From: a virus | Virus record (IMG/VR): IMGVR_UViG_3300030098_003590 | Location: 3,752 to 50,173 of that record | Length of the DNA: 46,422 bases | Reading direction: 5' to 3' (one strand) | Shown here: in pieces, positions 40,741 to 46,157 of the stretch | Numbering within the stretch: position 1 is the first letter of the stretch | Layout of the letters: every line of letters begins with the position of its first letter | Notes under the pieces: generated by a model | The model's database searches: none | The model's input: only the letters and a program-made list of their open reading frames with translations | Told to the model about the DNA's origin: nothing | Position numbers and translations under genes: made by a program

Positions 40741-40830
40741 AGGAAACTGCTTCATGGTTTTACAAGCCACTATCTCCGTGAGTTCACATTTTTGCAGTTA
40801 TTACTGGATAAACCTCGTGAATAGGCGGGG
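40741..40830 (-). promoter_or_regulatory. Structured leader element, copy 2
   Basis: AACTGC (40745-40750) pairs with GCAGTT (40794-40799); inner TGG/CCA hairpin; conserved block on the minus strand CCTATTCACGAGGTTTATCC. It shares about 26 of 31 positions with copy 1 near the conserved block, while its main stem differs by compensatory changes. It lies about 32 nt upstream of the helicase ATG. Confidence 0.5.
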
Positions 40831-40908
40831 AAAGGAGCATACCGATTACTCGGCATTTTACTTCTTTAGTAGCCCCTTGCTCGACTTTCCCCATGTATTT
40901 GAAATAAG

Positions 40909-40993
40909 TGCTGGGAGCAGGATTTGAACCTGCGAACCATTTTAGGACAGGAGTTTAAGCCCTGCGCTTTTAACCATGCTCAGCCATCCCAGC
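40909..40993 (-). tRNA. tRNA-Leu (anticodon UAA)
   Basis: 85 nt with a long variable arm. Acceptor GCTGGGA/TCCCAGC is perfect; anticodon stem CAGGG/TCCTG around CTTAAAC gives UAA; T-loop region GGTTCAAATCC; discriminator A. CCA is not encoded, unlike in the tRNA-Arg. UUA is the main leucine codon in this AT-rich genome, so the gene may support late translation. Confidence 0.93.
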
Positions 40994-40999
40994 GTATTT

Positions 41000-41132
41000 A
41001 TCGTTGTTCAATTAAAGCCACGCAAATTAATTTACAAAAGTGAAATAAGTCTGCTTTGCGACTGTTCAAGAACACCCCTTGCATACGGGGGCGTATATAG
41101 TCGGGCGCAGGGGGTCGCTCAAACGAATAGAC
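41000..41132. other. Intergenic region with GC-rich hairpin
   Basis: Between tRNA-Leu and the gene at 41133. A CCCC TTGCATA CGGGG hairpin lies near 41080, followed by GTATATAG. No gene is seen. It may hold the tRNA promoter (an AT-rich stretch at 41015-41040 is about 25 nt upstream of the tRNA). Confidence 0.35.
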
Positions 41133-41390
41133 CTAAAACCCTGCGTTTTGATAGAAAAAGTAAATTACCCATAAAGAAATACTTATGGCAATTGCGCCCC
41201 AAAATAACTTTAATCGAACATTGTTGGGCGGGTTGCATTTTGGATTGAGACAATAATGACTAGTTGAAATAACGCCATGATGAACATAAGACTCAAGAAG
41301 ATGATTACTGTCCTTTGGTATATCAACACCACAAGACTGGCAAATTAAATCTTCTTTAGCCTTAACATAGACTTCTTCTACTAATCGCAT
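41133..41390 (-). CDS. Zinc-finger membrane protein (85 aa)
   Basis: ATG at 41390. CQSC and a later CLNPKC give a four-Cys site, followed by one transmembrane helix (LFWGAIAISISLWVIYFFYQ). The structured sequence 41407-41496 is directly upstream. Function unknown. Confidence 0.6.
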   Translation of the reverse strand: MRLVEEVYVKAKEDLICQSCGVDIPKDSNHLLESYVHHGVISTSHYCLNPKCNPPNNVRLKLFWGAIAISISLWVIYFFYQNAGF

Positions 41391-41406
41391 CAAATCAACC
41401 CAAAGG

Positions 41407-41496
41407 TGGGGGAAGACTGAAAAGCAATCCCTCTGAAGGATGGAAGTGCTAAAAGGATATGACGGCCTTTTTCTATTATTATCAGCCTTTCCCCCA
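41407..41496. ncRNA. Candidate structured RNA: three-helix junction
   Basis: The outer stem TGGGGGAAGACTGA (41407-41420) pairs with TCAGCCTTTCCCCCA (41482-41496), with one bulge and one mismatch. Inside are two more stems: AGC-ATCC/GGAT-GCT (41423-41450) and AAAAGG/CCTTTT (41451-41471). Three helices enclosed in 90 nt suggest an RNA. Read on the minus strand it would be the 5' leader of 41133-41390, ending about 16 nt before its start. The strand is not certain. Confidence 0.4.
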
Positions 41497-41515
41497 TGTT
41501 GGAAGAAAGGAATGA

Positions 41516-41535
41516 GGGGAAGCCTGAACTTCCCC
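41516..41535 (-). terminator. Hairpin terminator of gene 41602-42078
   Basis: GGGGAAG and CTTCCCC with a 6-nt loop, followed on the minus strand by a T/C-rich stretch. It is about 65 nt beyond the stop of the gene upstream. Confidence 0.55.
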
Positions 41536-41601
41536 CCATTCGGCTATCATTGAATACAATTCAATGAATTACGACTTAAAGAACTTTAATGAGTATTAAA
41601 C

Positions 41602-42078
41602 TCAGAGTTCTTCAGTAGATTCGCCTAAAAGGGAATCAACCGAGCCATCCCAAGAACCTTCTTTGAACATTTTGCCCAAATTGTTTCTTGTTCTCTTAAC
41701 AACAGCAGAAGCGTAATCTTCTGCATTATCGTAAGAACCGCCACCAGATTTGATATGCTTCATTGTAATTGCACCAATTACTGCATCGTGGTTGTAGTAG
41801 CCAATAGCGGCTTCTTCAACAACTCCACAAATTCTGTCGATTGAAACACGAACTGCGGCTGGAACTGCGCTTTTTTGGCCTCGACGGAATGGAGTTCCGT
41901 CTCTTCCCTTCAAAAGAGCCTTTAATGCTCCTTCTGCGGCAGTTCGCTCATTAGCATTATTTGTGCCAATTTGCAGGTTCAGTTCAATCACTTGACGCAA
42001 TCCTGCATCAAGCGTAGTGTCGGCTTCAAGGTATTCCTTCACCTCTATAACGAGGCTTTCCCATGTTGTATCATCCAT
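41602..42078 (-). CDS. Unknown abundant-looking protein, family A member 1 (158 aa)
   Basis: One of three related proteins (with 44292-44807 and 45328-45834). Shared elements: 'E-x-L-x-IG', a middle 'P-x-RRG', a helical block, 'H-x-(K/R)-(S/T)-GG', and a 'K-E-G-(S/R)-WDG' motif near the C-terminus, then an acidic end. This copy is the most divergent. The ATG at 42078 follows AAGGAGAG and sits about 27 nt after the predicted start site of the strong promoter; a longer frame to 42117 begins before that site. Function unknown. Confidence 0.6.
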   Translation of the reverse strand: MDDTTWESLVIEVKEYLEADTTLDAGLRQVIELNLQIGTNNANERTAAEGALKALLKGRDGTPFRRGQKSAVPAAVRVSIDRICGVVEEAAIGYYNHDAVIGAITMKHIKSGGGSYDNAEDYASAVVKRTRNNLGKMFKEGSWDGSVDSLLGESTEEL

Positions 42079-42128
42079 GTATATTCTCTCCTTACCCTTT
42101 TCGGGCAACATCTTCACTTTGTCTTAGG

Positions 42129-42144
42129 TATATAAAGGAGTGCA
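42129..42144 (-). promoter_or_regulatory. Promoter TGCACTCCTTTATATA for family A member 1
   Basis: Same 16 nt as at 33160-33175. TATA box 50 nt upstream of the chosen ATG, leaving a leader of about 27 nt with AAGGAG. Marks a stand-alone, strongly transcribed gene with its own terminator. Confidence 0.8.
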
Positions 42145-42332
42145 GAATTGTCTCTCAATCAATCTCGATGGAGGCATTACTAACCTTTGGCTTAGACAGG
42201 CTCAGACCCAACGCAACTTCTTTCACTTGATTCTAAATTAAGCAAATCAAAACAATACATTACAATAAAACAAATCATATTTATTTCTTTCAATAGTTTG
42301 CCCAATGAAATAATTTTTGTTATCCGACACAT

Positions 42333-42632
42333 GAGACTGTCTCGGCTATTGTCTCATCATGAGACGATAGGGTTATGCAACACAACCCTGCAAAACCTTG
42401 CAGAAACCTGCAAAAAAGGGTTGTCTCGTCTCGTCTCATGCGAATCATGAATATATCTCTCTACATAGCCTATAAGAAAATAAGGGTATATGTAAGAGAA
42501 GAAGAAGAAGATGATGATGATGAGATAGATGAGATAATGAGAAATATAAAATATATTTTTACTTATGTTACACAACCTTGAAGAATCTCTCATATGTTGT
42601 CTCGTCTCATTCCCCAACAACGATGAGACAAC
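42333..42632. other. Candidate replication origin: GAGAC repeats, iterons and AT/purine-rich tract
   Basis: Repeats cluster in 300 nt without genes: palindrome GAGACTGTCTC (42333-42343), GTCTCATCATGAGAC (42351-42365), hairpin AGGGTT/AACCCT (about 42368-42388), three tandem 10-11-bp units CCTGCAAAA / CCTTGCAGAAA / CCTGCAAAAAA (42387-42417), GTCTCGTCTCGTCTCATG (42423-42440), a GAA/GAT triplet-rich purine run followed by an AT tract (about 42498-42557), and an inverted pair GTTGTCTCGTCTCAT / ATGAGACAAC (42597-42632). The layout resembles origins with initiator sites beside an unwinding element. No gene fits it. Function inferred. Confidence 0.45.
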
Positions 42633-42810
42633 CGATTTATTTTACTATAATACTAATATTAGTATTAGAATATGAATACGAATTAATATAACCACAGTTG
42701 AAAGAGGGGTGTAAAAATTGACAGAAAATTGGGGGCGCAAATGTTTTCCCTATTTCAGTTGGATTGACTACGGGTAAATAAGAACATTCTACGTTCTTCG
42801 ATTTAATCCA

Positions 42811-42837
42811 ACCATATGGTCTGCTTTGTTTTTGACC
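42811..42837 (+). repeat. ACCATATGGT element a
   Basis: Palindrome 42811-42820. On the + side GGTC pairs with GACC (42834-42837) around a loop with CTTTG. The minus arm is not evident. Lies about 50 nt beyond the stop of 42890-43138. Confidence 0.6.
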
Positions 42838-42889
42838 CGAAGGAAGCCTTTTGATTCTTGCTTAGGAATGAGCAGTTTTACGCTCCTAC

Positions 42890-43138
42890 TCAGGAGGTGT
42901 TAAAGATTCTTAATACTTGTTCTTCAAGTTCTTTTATGAGTTGGTCACTCATAACTTTCTTTACTTGGCTACAAATGTGCCGAGCCTCTTCTTCCATCAT
43001 AAATAATGCAATCATAGCATCTGGTTCATCAGTATAAATGTGCAAATCGGTATACATTGCATCATGAAACTTGTTTTCAAAATAGTTTTTGAGTGTTTTT
43101 CCTGTTCGGTGCAGACGGATTACGTGTTCTCTCGACAT
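42890..43138 (-). CDS. Unrecognised helical protein (82 aa)
   Basis: SREHVIRLHRTGKTLKNYFENKFHDAMYTDLHIYTDEPDAMIALFMMEEEARHICSQVKKVMSDQLIKELEEQVLRIF: helical, soluble. Its ATG has no Shine-Dalgarno and follows element b(-), so it may be leaderless or use the element. Confidence 0.6.
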   Translation of the reverse strand: MSREHVIRLHRTGKTLKNYFENKFHDAMYTDLHIYTDEPDAMIALFMMEEEARHICSQVKKVMSDQLIKELEEQVLRIFNTS

Positions 43139-43168
43139 GGTTTAAGCATATAGATGCATTAACCGTAA

Positions 43169-43220
43169 GGTTTCCCAAAGTGAAACCATATGGTTGTGAT
43201 TGCTTTGCACATCTAAGACC
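43169..43220. repeat. ACCATATGGT element b (both arms)
   Basis: Centre AACCATATGGTT at 43184-43195. Minus arm: GGTTTC/GAAACC, 6 bp, loop ACTTTGG (43169-43187). Plus arm: GGTTGTG...CACA...ACC (43192-43220) with GCTTTG in the loop. The minus arm precedes gene 42890-43138 by about 30 nt. After the plus arm a copy of the CCGATTTAGTGCTTC-type block (GCGATTTATTGCTCC, 43237-43251) is present but no good gene follows. Confidence 0.7.
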
Positions 43221-43406
43221 TTATTTGATTTGATAAGCGATTTATTGCTCCAGTCCATGCAAGACTGGAGGGGAATAGCATCAATGCCTCAATAGACGGA
43301 GGTAATGCACATTCTTCCATGTAGTGTGGCACAAAGCAATATGATGGGCAAATGTCTGATTATTGTTCCCTGTGAAAACGATTAAGGCTCAAAAGGCGCT
43401 TGACTA
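43221..43406. other. Gene-poor region with leader-like remnant
   Basis: Holds a GCGATTTATTGCTCC block, an 8-bp hairpin CTCCAGTC/GACTGGAG (43248-43270) and GGAGG sequences before short ATG frames of at most 26 codons. It resembles the leader of 45328-45834 but without an open gene. Either an RNA gene or a decayed cassette. Confidence 0.4.
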
Positions 43407-43526
43407 CTAATCAAGTTCGTAAGAATGGTCTATTGGCTCATATATGAAACCATGAGCGTCTATTAGTGAGTGCGACTCAATCGCATCAATAGTGGAGATA
43501 CCCAGTTCTTCTTCCCACCTTTTCAA
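43407..43526 (-). CDS. Possible small protein, TTG start (39 aa)
   Basis: Frame from TTG at 43526 (AAAGGAA upstream) to TAG at 43407 reads KRWEEELGISTIDAIESHSLIDAHGFIYEPIDHSYELD, acidic and protein-like. A TATA-like GGTATATATGG lies upstream. The weak start makes it uncertain. Confidence 0.3.
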   Translation of the reverse strand: MKRWEEELGISTIDAIESHSLIDAHGFIYEPIDHSYELD

Positions 43527-43703
43527 ATTCCTTTGGTTGATTGGCCATATATACCAATCGGAAACAAAGCCGAAACAAACGCAATAAACCCCGAAAGCAA
43601 CATGGAGTGTGAGAGATACTAGTTATCCGCACGAAGGCATGAATAACAAACTACGGTAATAAGTCGGATTAATGGAGTAGGCAGCGTTTCTTTCTATTCA
43701 TTC

Positions 43704-43763
43704 GCCACACACACATATTAGCGCAAAAAAAACCGAATTAGGCTTTTCCCTGTGTGTTGTGGC
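43704..43763. repeat. Large inverted repeat
   Basis: GCCACACACACA pairs with TGTGTGTTGTGGC (one bulge) around a loop of about 35 nt holding an A8 run. On the minus strand this is an T8 tract within a hairpin loop. Not part of any gene. May be a terminator or a protein site. Confidence 0.5.
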
Positions 43764-43770
43764 GTAGCCG

Positions 43771-43832
43771 TCATATGGTTAAAATAAGTGCAAAGCAATT
43801 ATTACAACCATATGGTAAGACTTTGTAGTACC
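43771..43832. repeat. ACCATATGGT elements c and d
   Basis: Centre d at 43807-43816; a degenerate copy c (TCATATGGTT) at 43771-43780. Minus arm: GGTT/AACC with inner AATAA/TTATT and GCTTTGC at the tip (43777-43809). Plus arm: GGTA/TACC with CTTTG loop (43814-43832). Confidence 0.65.
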
Positions 43833-43861
43833 CAATGGAGGACAAAGCCCTCCAAAGGCCA

Positions 43862-44122
43862 TCAACGGATTCTGAGTTTGGAAACTCGGAAGTGTGATGG
43901 AATTTCAGCGATTACTCGCATTTTCATGCCAAAAACACGCTTTCCTTCACCACGTTTCGGAGAGCGCAAATCTGGAATAGTTCGCATTTCGTTGATTTGA
44001 AGATTTTGAGTGTGTCGGTGCATTTCTGCCGTTGCGTTAGTTTCCCAACGATGAACGCCAAGATACATCTGTGGTTTCCATTCGTTTCCTGTCTTTTGCT
44101 CGATTATCCATACTTCTTGCAT
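43862..44122 (-). CDS. Unrecognised small basic protein (86 aa)
   Basis: MQEVWIIEQKTGNEWKPQMYLGVHRWETNATAEMHRHTQNLQINEMRTIPDLRSPKRGEGKRVFGMKMRVIAEIPSH: strand-rich, basic. Reads well as a protein from ATG 44122. Preceded by element e(-). Unknown function. Confidence 0.6.
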   Translation of the reverse strand: MQEVWIIEQKTGNEWKPQMYLGVHRWETNATAEMHRHTQNLQINEMRTIPDLRSPKRGEGKRVFGMKMRVIAEIPSHFRVSKLRIR

Positions 44123-44152
44123 GATTTACTCATTTACTCTCAAATAGGCTTA

Positions 44153-44206
44153 GGTATCAACAAAGCAACACCATATGGTTGTTTATTGCTTTGCATAGAA
44201 ACAACC
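44153..44206. repeat. ACCATATGGT element e (both arms)
   Basis: Centre 44170-44179. Minus arm GGTGT/ATACC (one G-T pair, loop with CTTTG, 44153-44172) faces gene 43862-44122. Plus arm GGTTGTTT/AAACAACC, 8 bp, loop ATTGCTTTGCATAG (44177-44206), faces gene 44292-44807. A second incomplete AACCATATCT follows. Confidence 0.75.
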
Positions 44207-44222
44207 ATATCTGATTATTCAT

Positions 44223-44237
44223 CCGAATTAGTGCTTC
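44223..44237 (+). promoter_or_regulatory. Conserved leader block CCGAATTAGTGCTTC
   Basis: Found 55 nt before the ATG of 44292-44807 and again, with one change, at 45271-45285 before 45328-45834. Flanking sequence is not conserved except for a G-rich stretch after it. Function unknown. Confidence 0.45.
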
Positions 44238-44291
44238 AAGGGGGATAACAGACTTGAAGTATCTATTCCTGCAAAGGACGAGGTGAAAAAC

Positions 44292-44807
44292 ATGAAGATT
44301 AAAAACTGGACATTGAATACAAACAAAGTAAGAGCGTGGGCTGAAAATCAGCCTGAATCAGACAATTTGAACGCAGTTATGCTTTCTCTCACATTGGGAG
44401 ATAATGCAAAAACTGACGAACTTCGTAGCACCTATTGGACAGCAATTCGTTCAATAGGCTCTACTATGGAGGGGTTTCCTTCTGCACGACGAGGCCGAGA
44501 ATCTACTCTCTCGGACGAACAGGAACTTGTTTTGGCGACTGTGGAGGAAAATGTGGCAAATGCTATTGCTCAAATCCCTACTGAATACCACAACTTGATT
44601 CTCTCGGTTATCGTGCCACATGGTCGTACTGGTGGAGTTTACGAGTCTTTCAGCGAATTGGTTGATTCCCACCGCAGTAAGGCTCATTCCTACATGATTA
44701 AATCCATTAAGGAAGGTCGTTGGGATGGTCTAAAAATGAATGATGGCGTTCCTGTCATTCAACCTACGCCTGTTAAGGCAGATACGGAGGTTTCCGAAGA
44801 GGAATGA
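44292..44807 (+). CDS. Unknown protein, family A member 2 (171 aa)
   Basis: Related to 45328-45834: both read LTLG-x-N-A, (T/N)DELRSTYWTAIRSIGS, PSARRGRES or PAARRGRES, 'VI(V/L)PHGRTGG', and KEGRWDG near the end, with acidic EEE tail. Helical. The ATG at 44292 follows GAGGTGAAAAAC. It has a structured leader (element e) and a terminator. No similarity to known families was recognised. High conservation between copies suggests recent duplication or strong selection. Confidence 0.7.
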   Translation: MKIKNWTLNTNKVRAWAENQPESDNLNAVMLSLTLGDNAKTDELRSTYWTAIRSIGSTMEGFPSARRGRESTLSDEQELVLATVEENVANAIAQIPTEYHNLILSVIVPHGRTGGVYESFSELVDSHRSKAHSYMIKSIKEGRWDGLKMNDGVPVIQPTPVKADTEVSEEE

Positions 44808-44831
44808 TACTACAAGGCTATATCCCCCTTG

Positions 44832-44851
44832 TAGCCCCTTTCGGGGGGTTT
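44832..44851 (+). terminator. Hairpin terminator after family A member 2
   Basis: GCCCC TTTC GGGG followed by GGTTTG. It resembles the terminator after member 3 (shared 'GTAGCCCC...TCG...GGGG'). Just before element f. Confidence 0.55.
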
Positions 44852-44894
44852 GTACAAAGTAAAACCATATGGTATGACACTTTGTGTCAATACC
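44847..44894. repeat. ACCATATGGT element f (both arms)
   Basis: Centre 44864-44873. Minus arm GGTTT/AAACC with TACTTTGTAC loop (44847-44866). Plus arm GGTATGACAC/GTGTC-A-ATACC, ten pairs with one bulge and a 3-nt TTT loop (44871-44894). Confidence 0.75.
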
Positions 44895-44922
44895 ATGTTT
44901 ATTGGTTCATAAGGCTTTAATC

Positions 44923-45144
44923 ATGTTCCAACGCAGACATTACATCCAAACAGCAAAAACACTTGCAACCATCCATAACATTGATAACGTGGTTGTTGAG
45001 AAAATGAGCCTTATGTTTCAAAGAGACAACGGCAATTATATTGAACAGCGATTCTTTGACGCTTTTCGCAGGGAATATGAGTTTGTTTGGAGTGAACCCT
45101 ACCCATTTACCCTTAGAGGCCGTTATGACCTTCTAATGGGTTAA
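44923..45144 (+). CDS. Unrecognised small protein (73 aa)
   Basis: From ATG 44923: FQRRHYIQTAKTLATIHNIDNVVVEKMSLMFQRDNGNYIEQRFFDAFRREYEFVWSEPYPFTLRGRYDLLMG. Basic, helical, Tyr/Phe-rich. No Shine-Dalgarno; a longer GTG start at 44884 would lie within the hairpin of element f. Unknown. Confidence 0.55.
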   Translation: MFQRRHYIQTAKTLATIHNIDNVVVEKMSLMFQRDNGNYIEQRFFDAFRREYEFVWSEPYPFTLRGRYDLLMG

Positions 45145-45190
45145 AATTCCGCCATCCTGAGCATCTGCTGATGTAAAACTGCTCCCTTCG

Positions 45191-45254
45191 GGTTTATTCA
45201 AAGTAAAACCATATGGTTGCTTTTCGCTTTGCGAATGTTAATGCAAAAGCAACC
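45191..45254. repeat. ACCATATGGT element g (both arms)
   Basis: Centre 45207-45218. Minus arm GGTTT/AAACC (45191-45210). Plus arm GGTTGCTTTT/AAAAGCAACC, 10 bp, tip CGCTTTGCG (45215-45254). Compared with e, the plus-arm stem has changed on both strands. Confidence 0.75.
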
Positions 45255-45270
45255 TTATCCGCTATCGCCA

Positions 45271-45285
45271 CCGATTTAGTGCTTC
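45271..45285 (+). promoter_or_regulatory. Conserved leader block CCGATTTAGTGCTTC
   Basis: Second copy of the block at 44223-44237, 43 nt before the ATG of 45328-45834. Followed by GGAGGGAAAACGGAGC. Confidence 0.45.
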
Positions 45286-45327
45286 GGAGGGAAAACGGAG
45301 CATCAAACCCTTTTTGGAGGAATTGAT

Positions 45328-45834
45328 ATGAAGAAAGAAAATTGGATTAAGAACACAAATGCCGTTCAAGCATGGCTTGAACGTGAAGATAGGGGAGATG
45401 TCGGTCATGCGATTTCTTTGTCTATAACACTTGGAAATGCGACAGATAACGATGATATGCGTTCAACTTACTGGACTGCTATTCGTTCAATTGGAAGTCC
45501 GTATTCGGATTTCCCAGCCGCCCGAAGAGGTCGAGAATCGGCTTTGCCCGAAGAAGTGGATTTGTCTGCCAATTCTGTGAAGAATGCGGTCATTGCTGCC
45601 TTTGCGGGTATTACTAATGCAGACTTGATTACTACCGTTATTCTCCCTCATGGGCGAACTGGCGGTGCTTTTGAAGACATTGAGGCATTTGCTGAATCAA
45701 TGGGTAAGAAAGCCTATGATGCTCTTGTAAAGGGCTACAAAGAAGGTCGCTGGGATGGCACCATGAACGGTGAAATCCCTGCTTTGACTCCACCTGCGGT
45801 TAAATCCGACGAAGGAGGTCAAGAGGAGGAATGA
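45328..45834 (+). CDS. Unknown protein, family A member 3 (168 aa)
   Basis: Close paralogue of 44292-44807, with LSITLGNATDNDDMRSTYWTAIRSIGS, PAARRGRES, VILPHGRTGG and KEGRWDG; acidic end QEEE. GGAGGAATTGAT precedes the ATG. Same leader plan as member 2 (element g, CCGATTTAGTGCTTC). Function unknown. Confidence 0.7.
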   Translation: MKKENWIKNTNAVQAWLEREDRGDVGHAISLSITLGNATDNDDMRSTYWTAIRSIGSPYSDFPAARRGRESALPEEVDLSANSVKNAVIAAFAGITNADLITTVILPHGRTGGAFEDIEAFAESMGKKAYDALVKGYKEGRWDGTMNGEIPALTPPAVKSDEGGQEEE

Positions 45835-45854
45835 TGCTGGCTTTTCCCTCCGTA

Positions 45855-45875
45855 GCCCCAGTTCGCTGGGGTTTC
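45855..45875 (+). terminator. Hairpin terminator after family A member 3
   Basis: CCCCAG TTCG CTGGGG with a TTCG tetraloop, followed by TTTCG. Overlaps the minus arm of element h. Confidence 0.6.
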
Positions 45876-45922
45876 GTAAACTGGCAAAGCCAACCATATG
45901 GTCGTATCTTTGATAAATGGCC
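45870..45922. repeat. ACCATATGGT element h (both arms)
   Basis: Centre 45893-45902. Plus arm GGTC/GGCC with inner TATC/GATA (45900-45922). Minus arm GGTT/AACC with inner TGGC/GCCA around TTT (45870-45895). Confidence 0.65.
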
Positions 45923-45929
45923 CGAAGGC

Positions 45930-46094
45930 TCAAGGACAATCTCCATCATCCCATTCTGGAGAATAGTCAATATCGTGGTCATATTCTGGTAGTCCATCTT
46001 CAAACCAGCAATCGCAGCCCCAACCGCCATAGAATTTCAAAGGGTTGAATACCATCATTTTGCCACATTCGCACTTGCCTTGTTTGTTTGCCAT
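45930..46094 (-). CDS. Small zinc-type acidic protein (54 aa)
   Basis: ATG 46094 to TGA 45930. CECG near the N-terminus and WGCDCW near residue 28, then a very acidic C-terminus (EDGLPEYDHDIDYSPEWDDGDCP). Four or five Cys could bind a metal. A longer overlapping frame in this region is judged a shadow. Confidence 0.55.
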   Translation of the reverse strand: MANKQGKCECGKMMVFNPLKFYGGWGCDCWFEDGLPEYDHDIDYSPEWDDGDCP

Positions 46095-46119
46095 ACTCTT
46101 ATAATGGTATCTATTTTAG

Positions 46120-46157
46120 GGTAAATGGAGACACAAAGTTTCCCCTTACCATATGGT
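46120..46157 (-). repeat. ACCATATGGT element i
   Basis: Centre 46148-46157. Minus arm GGTAA/TTACC (46120-46150) with CTTTG in the loop, about 25 nt before the gene 45930-46094. No plus arm seen. Confidence 0.65.

Noticed and set aside
42375-42581. + strand 68-codon frame with acidic EEEEDDDDE run
   Set aside because: It crosses the GAA/GAT triplet run of the repeat-rich origin-like region; no ribosome site and composition explained by the repeat.
43862-44000. + strand frame 43788-44000
   Set aside because: Antisense to the gene 43862-44122 and begins inside element d.
45800-46030. Minus-strand 76-codon frame
   Set aside because: It starts inside the better-supported zinc-type gene 45930-46094 and runs through element h and into the end of family A member 3.
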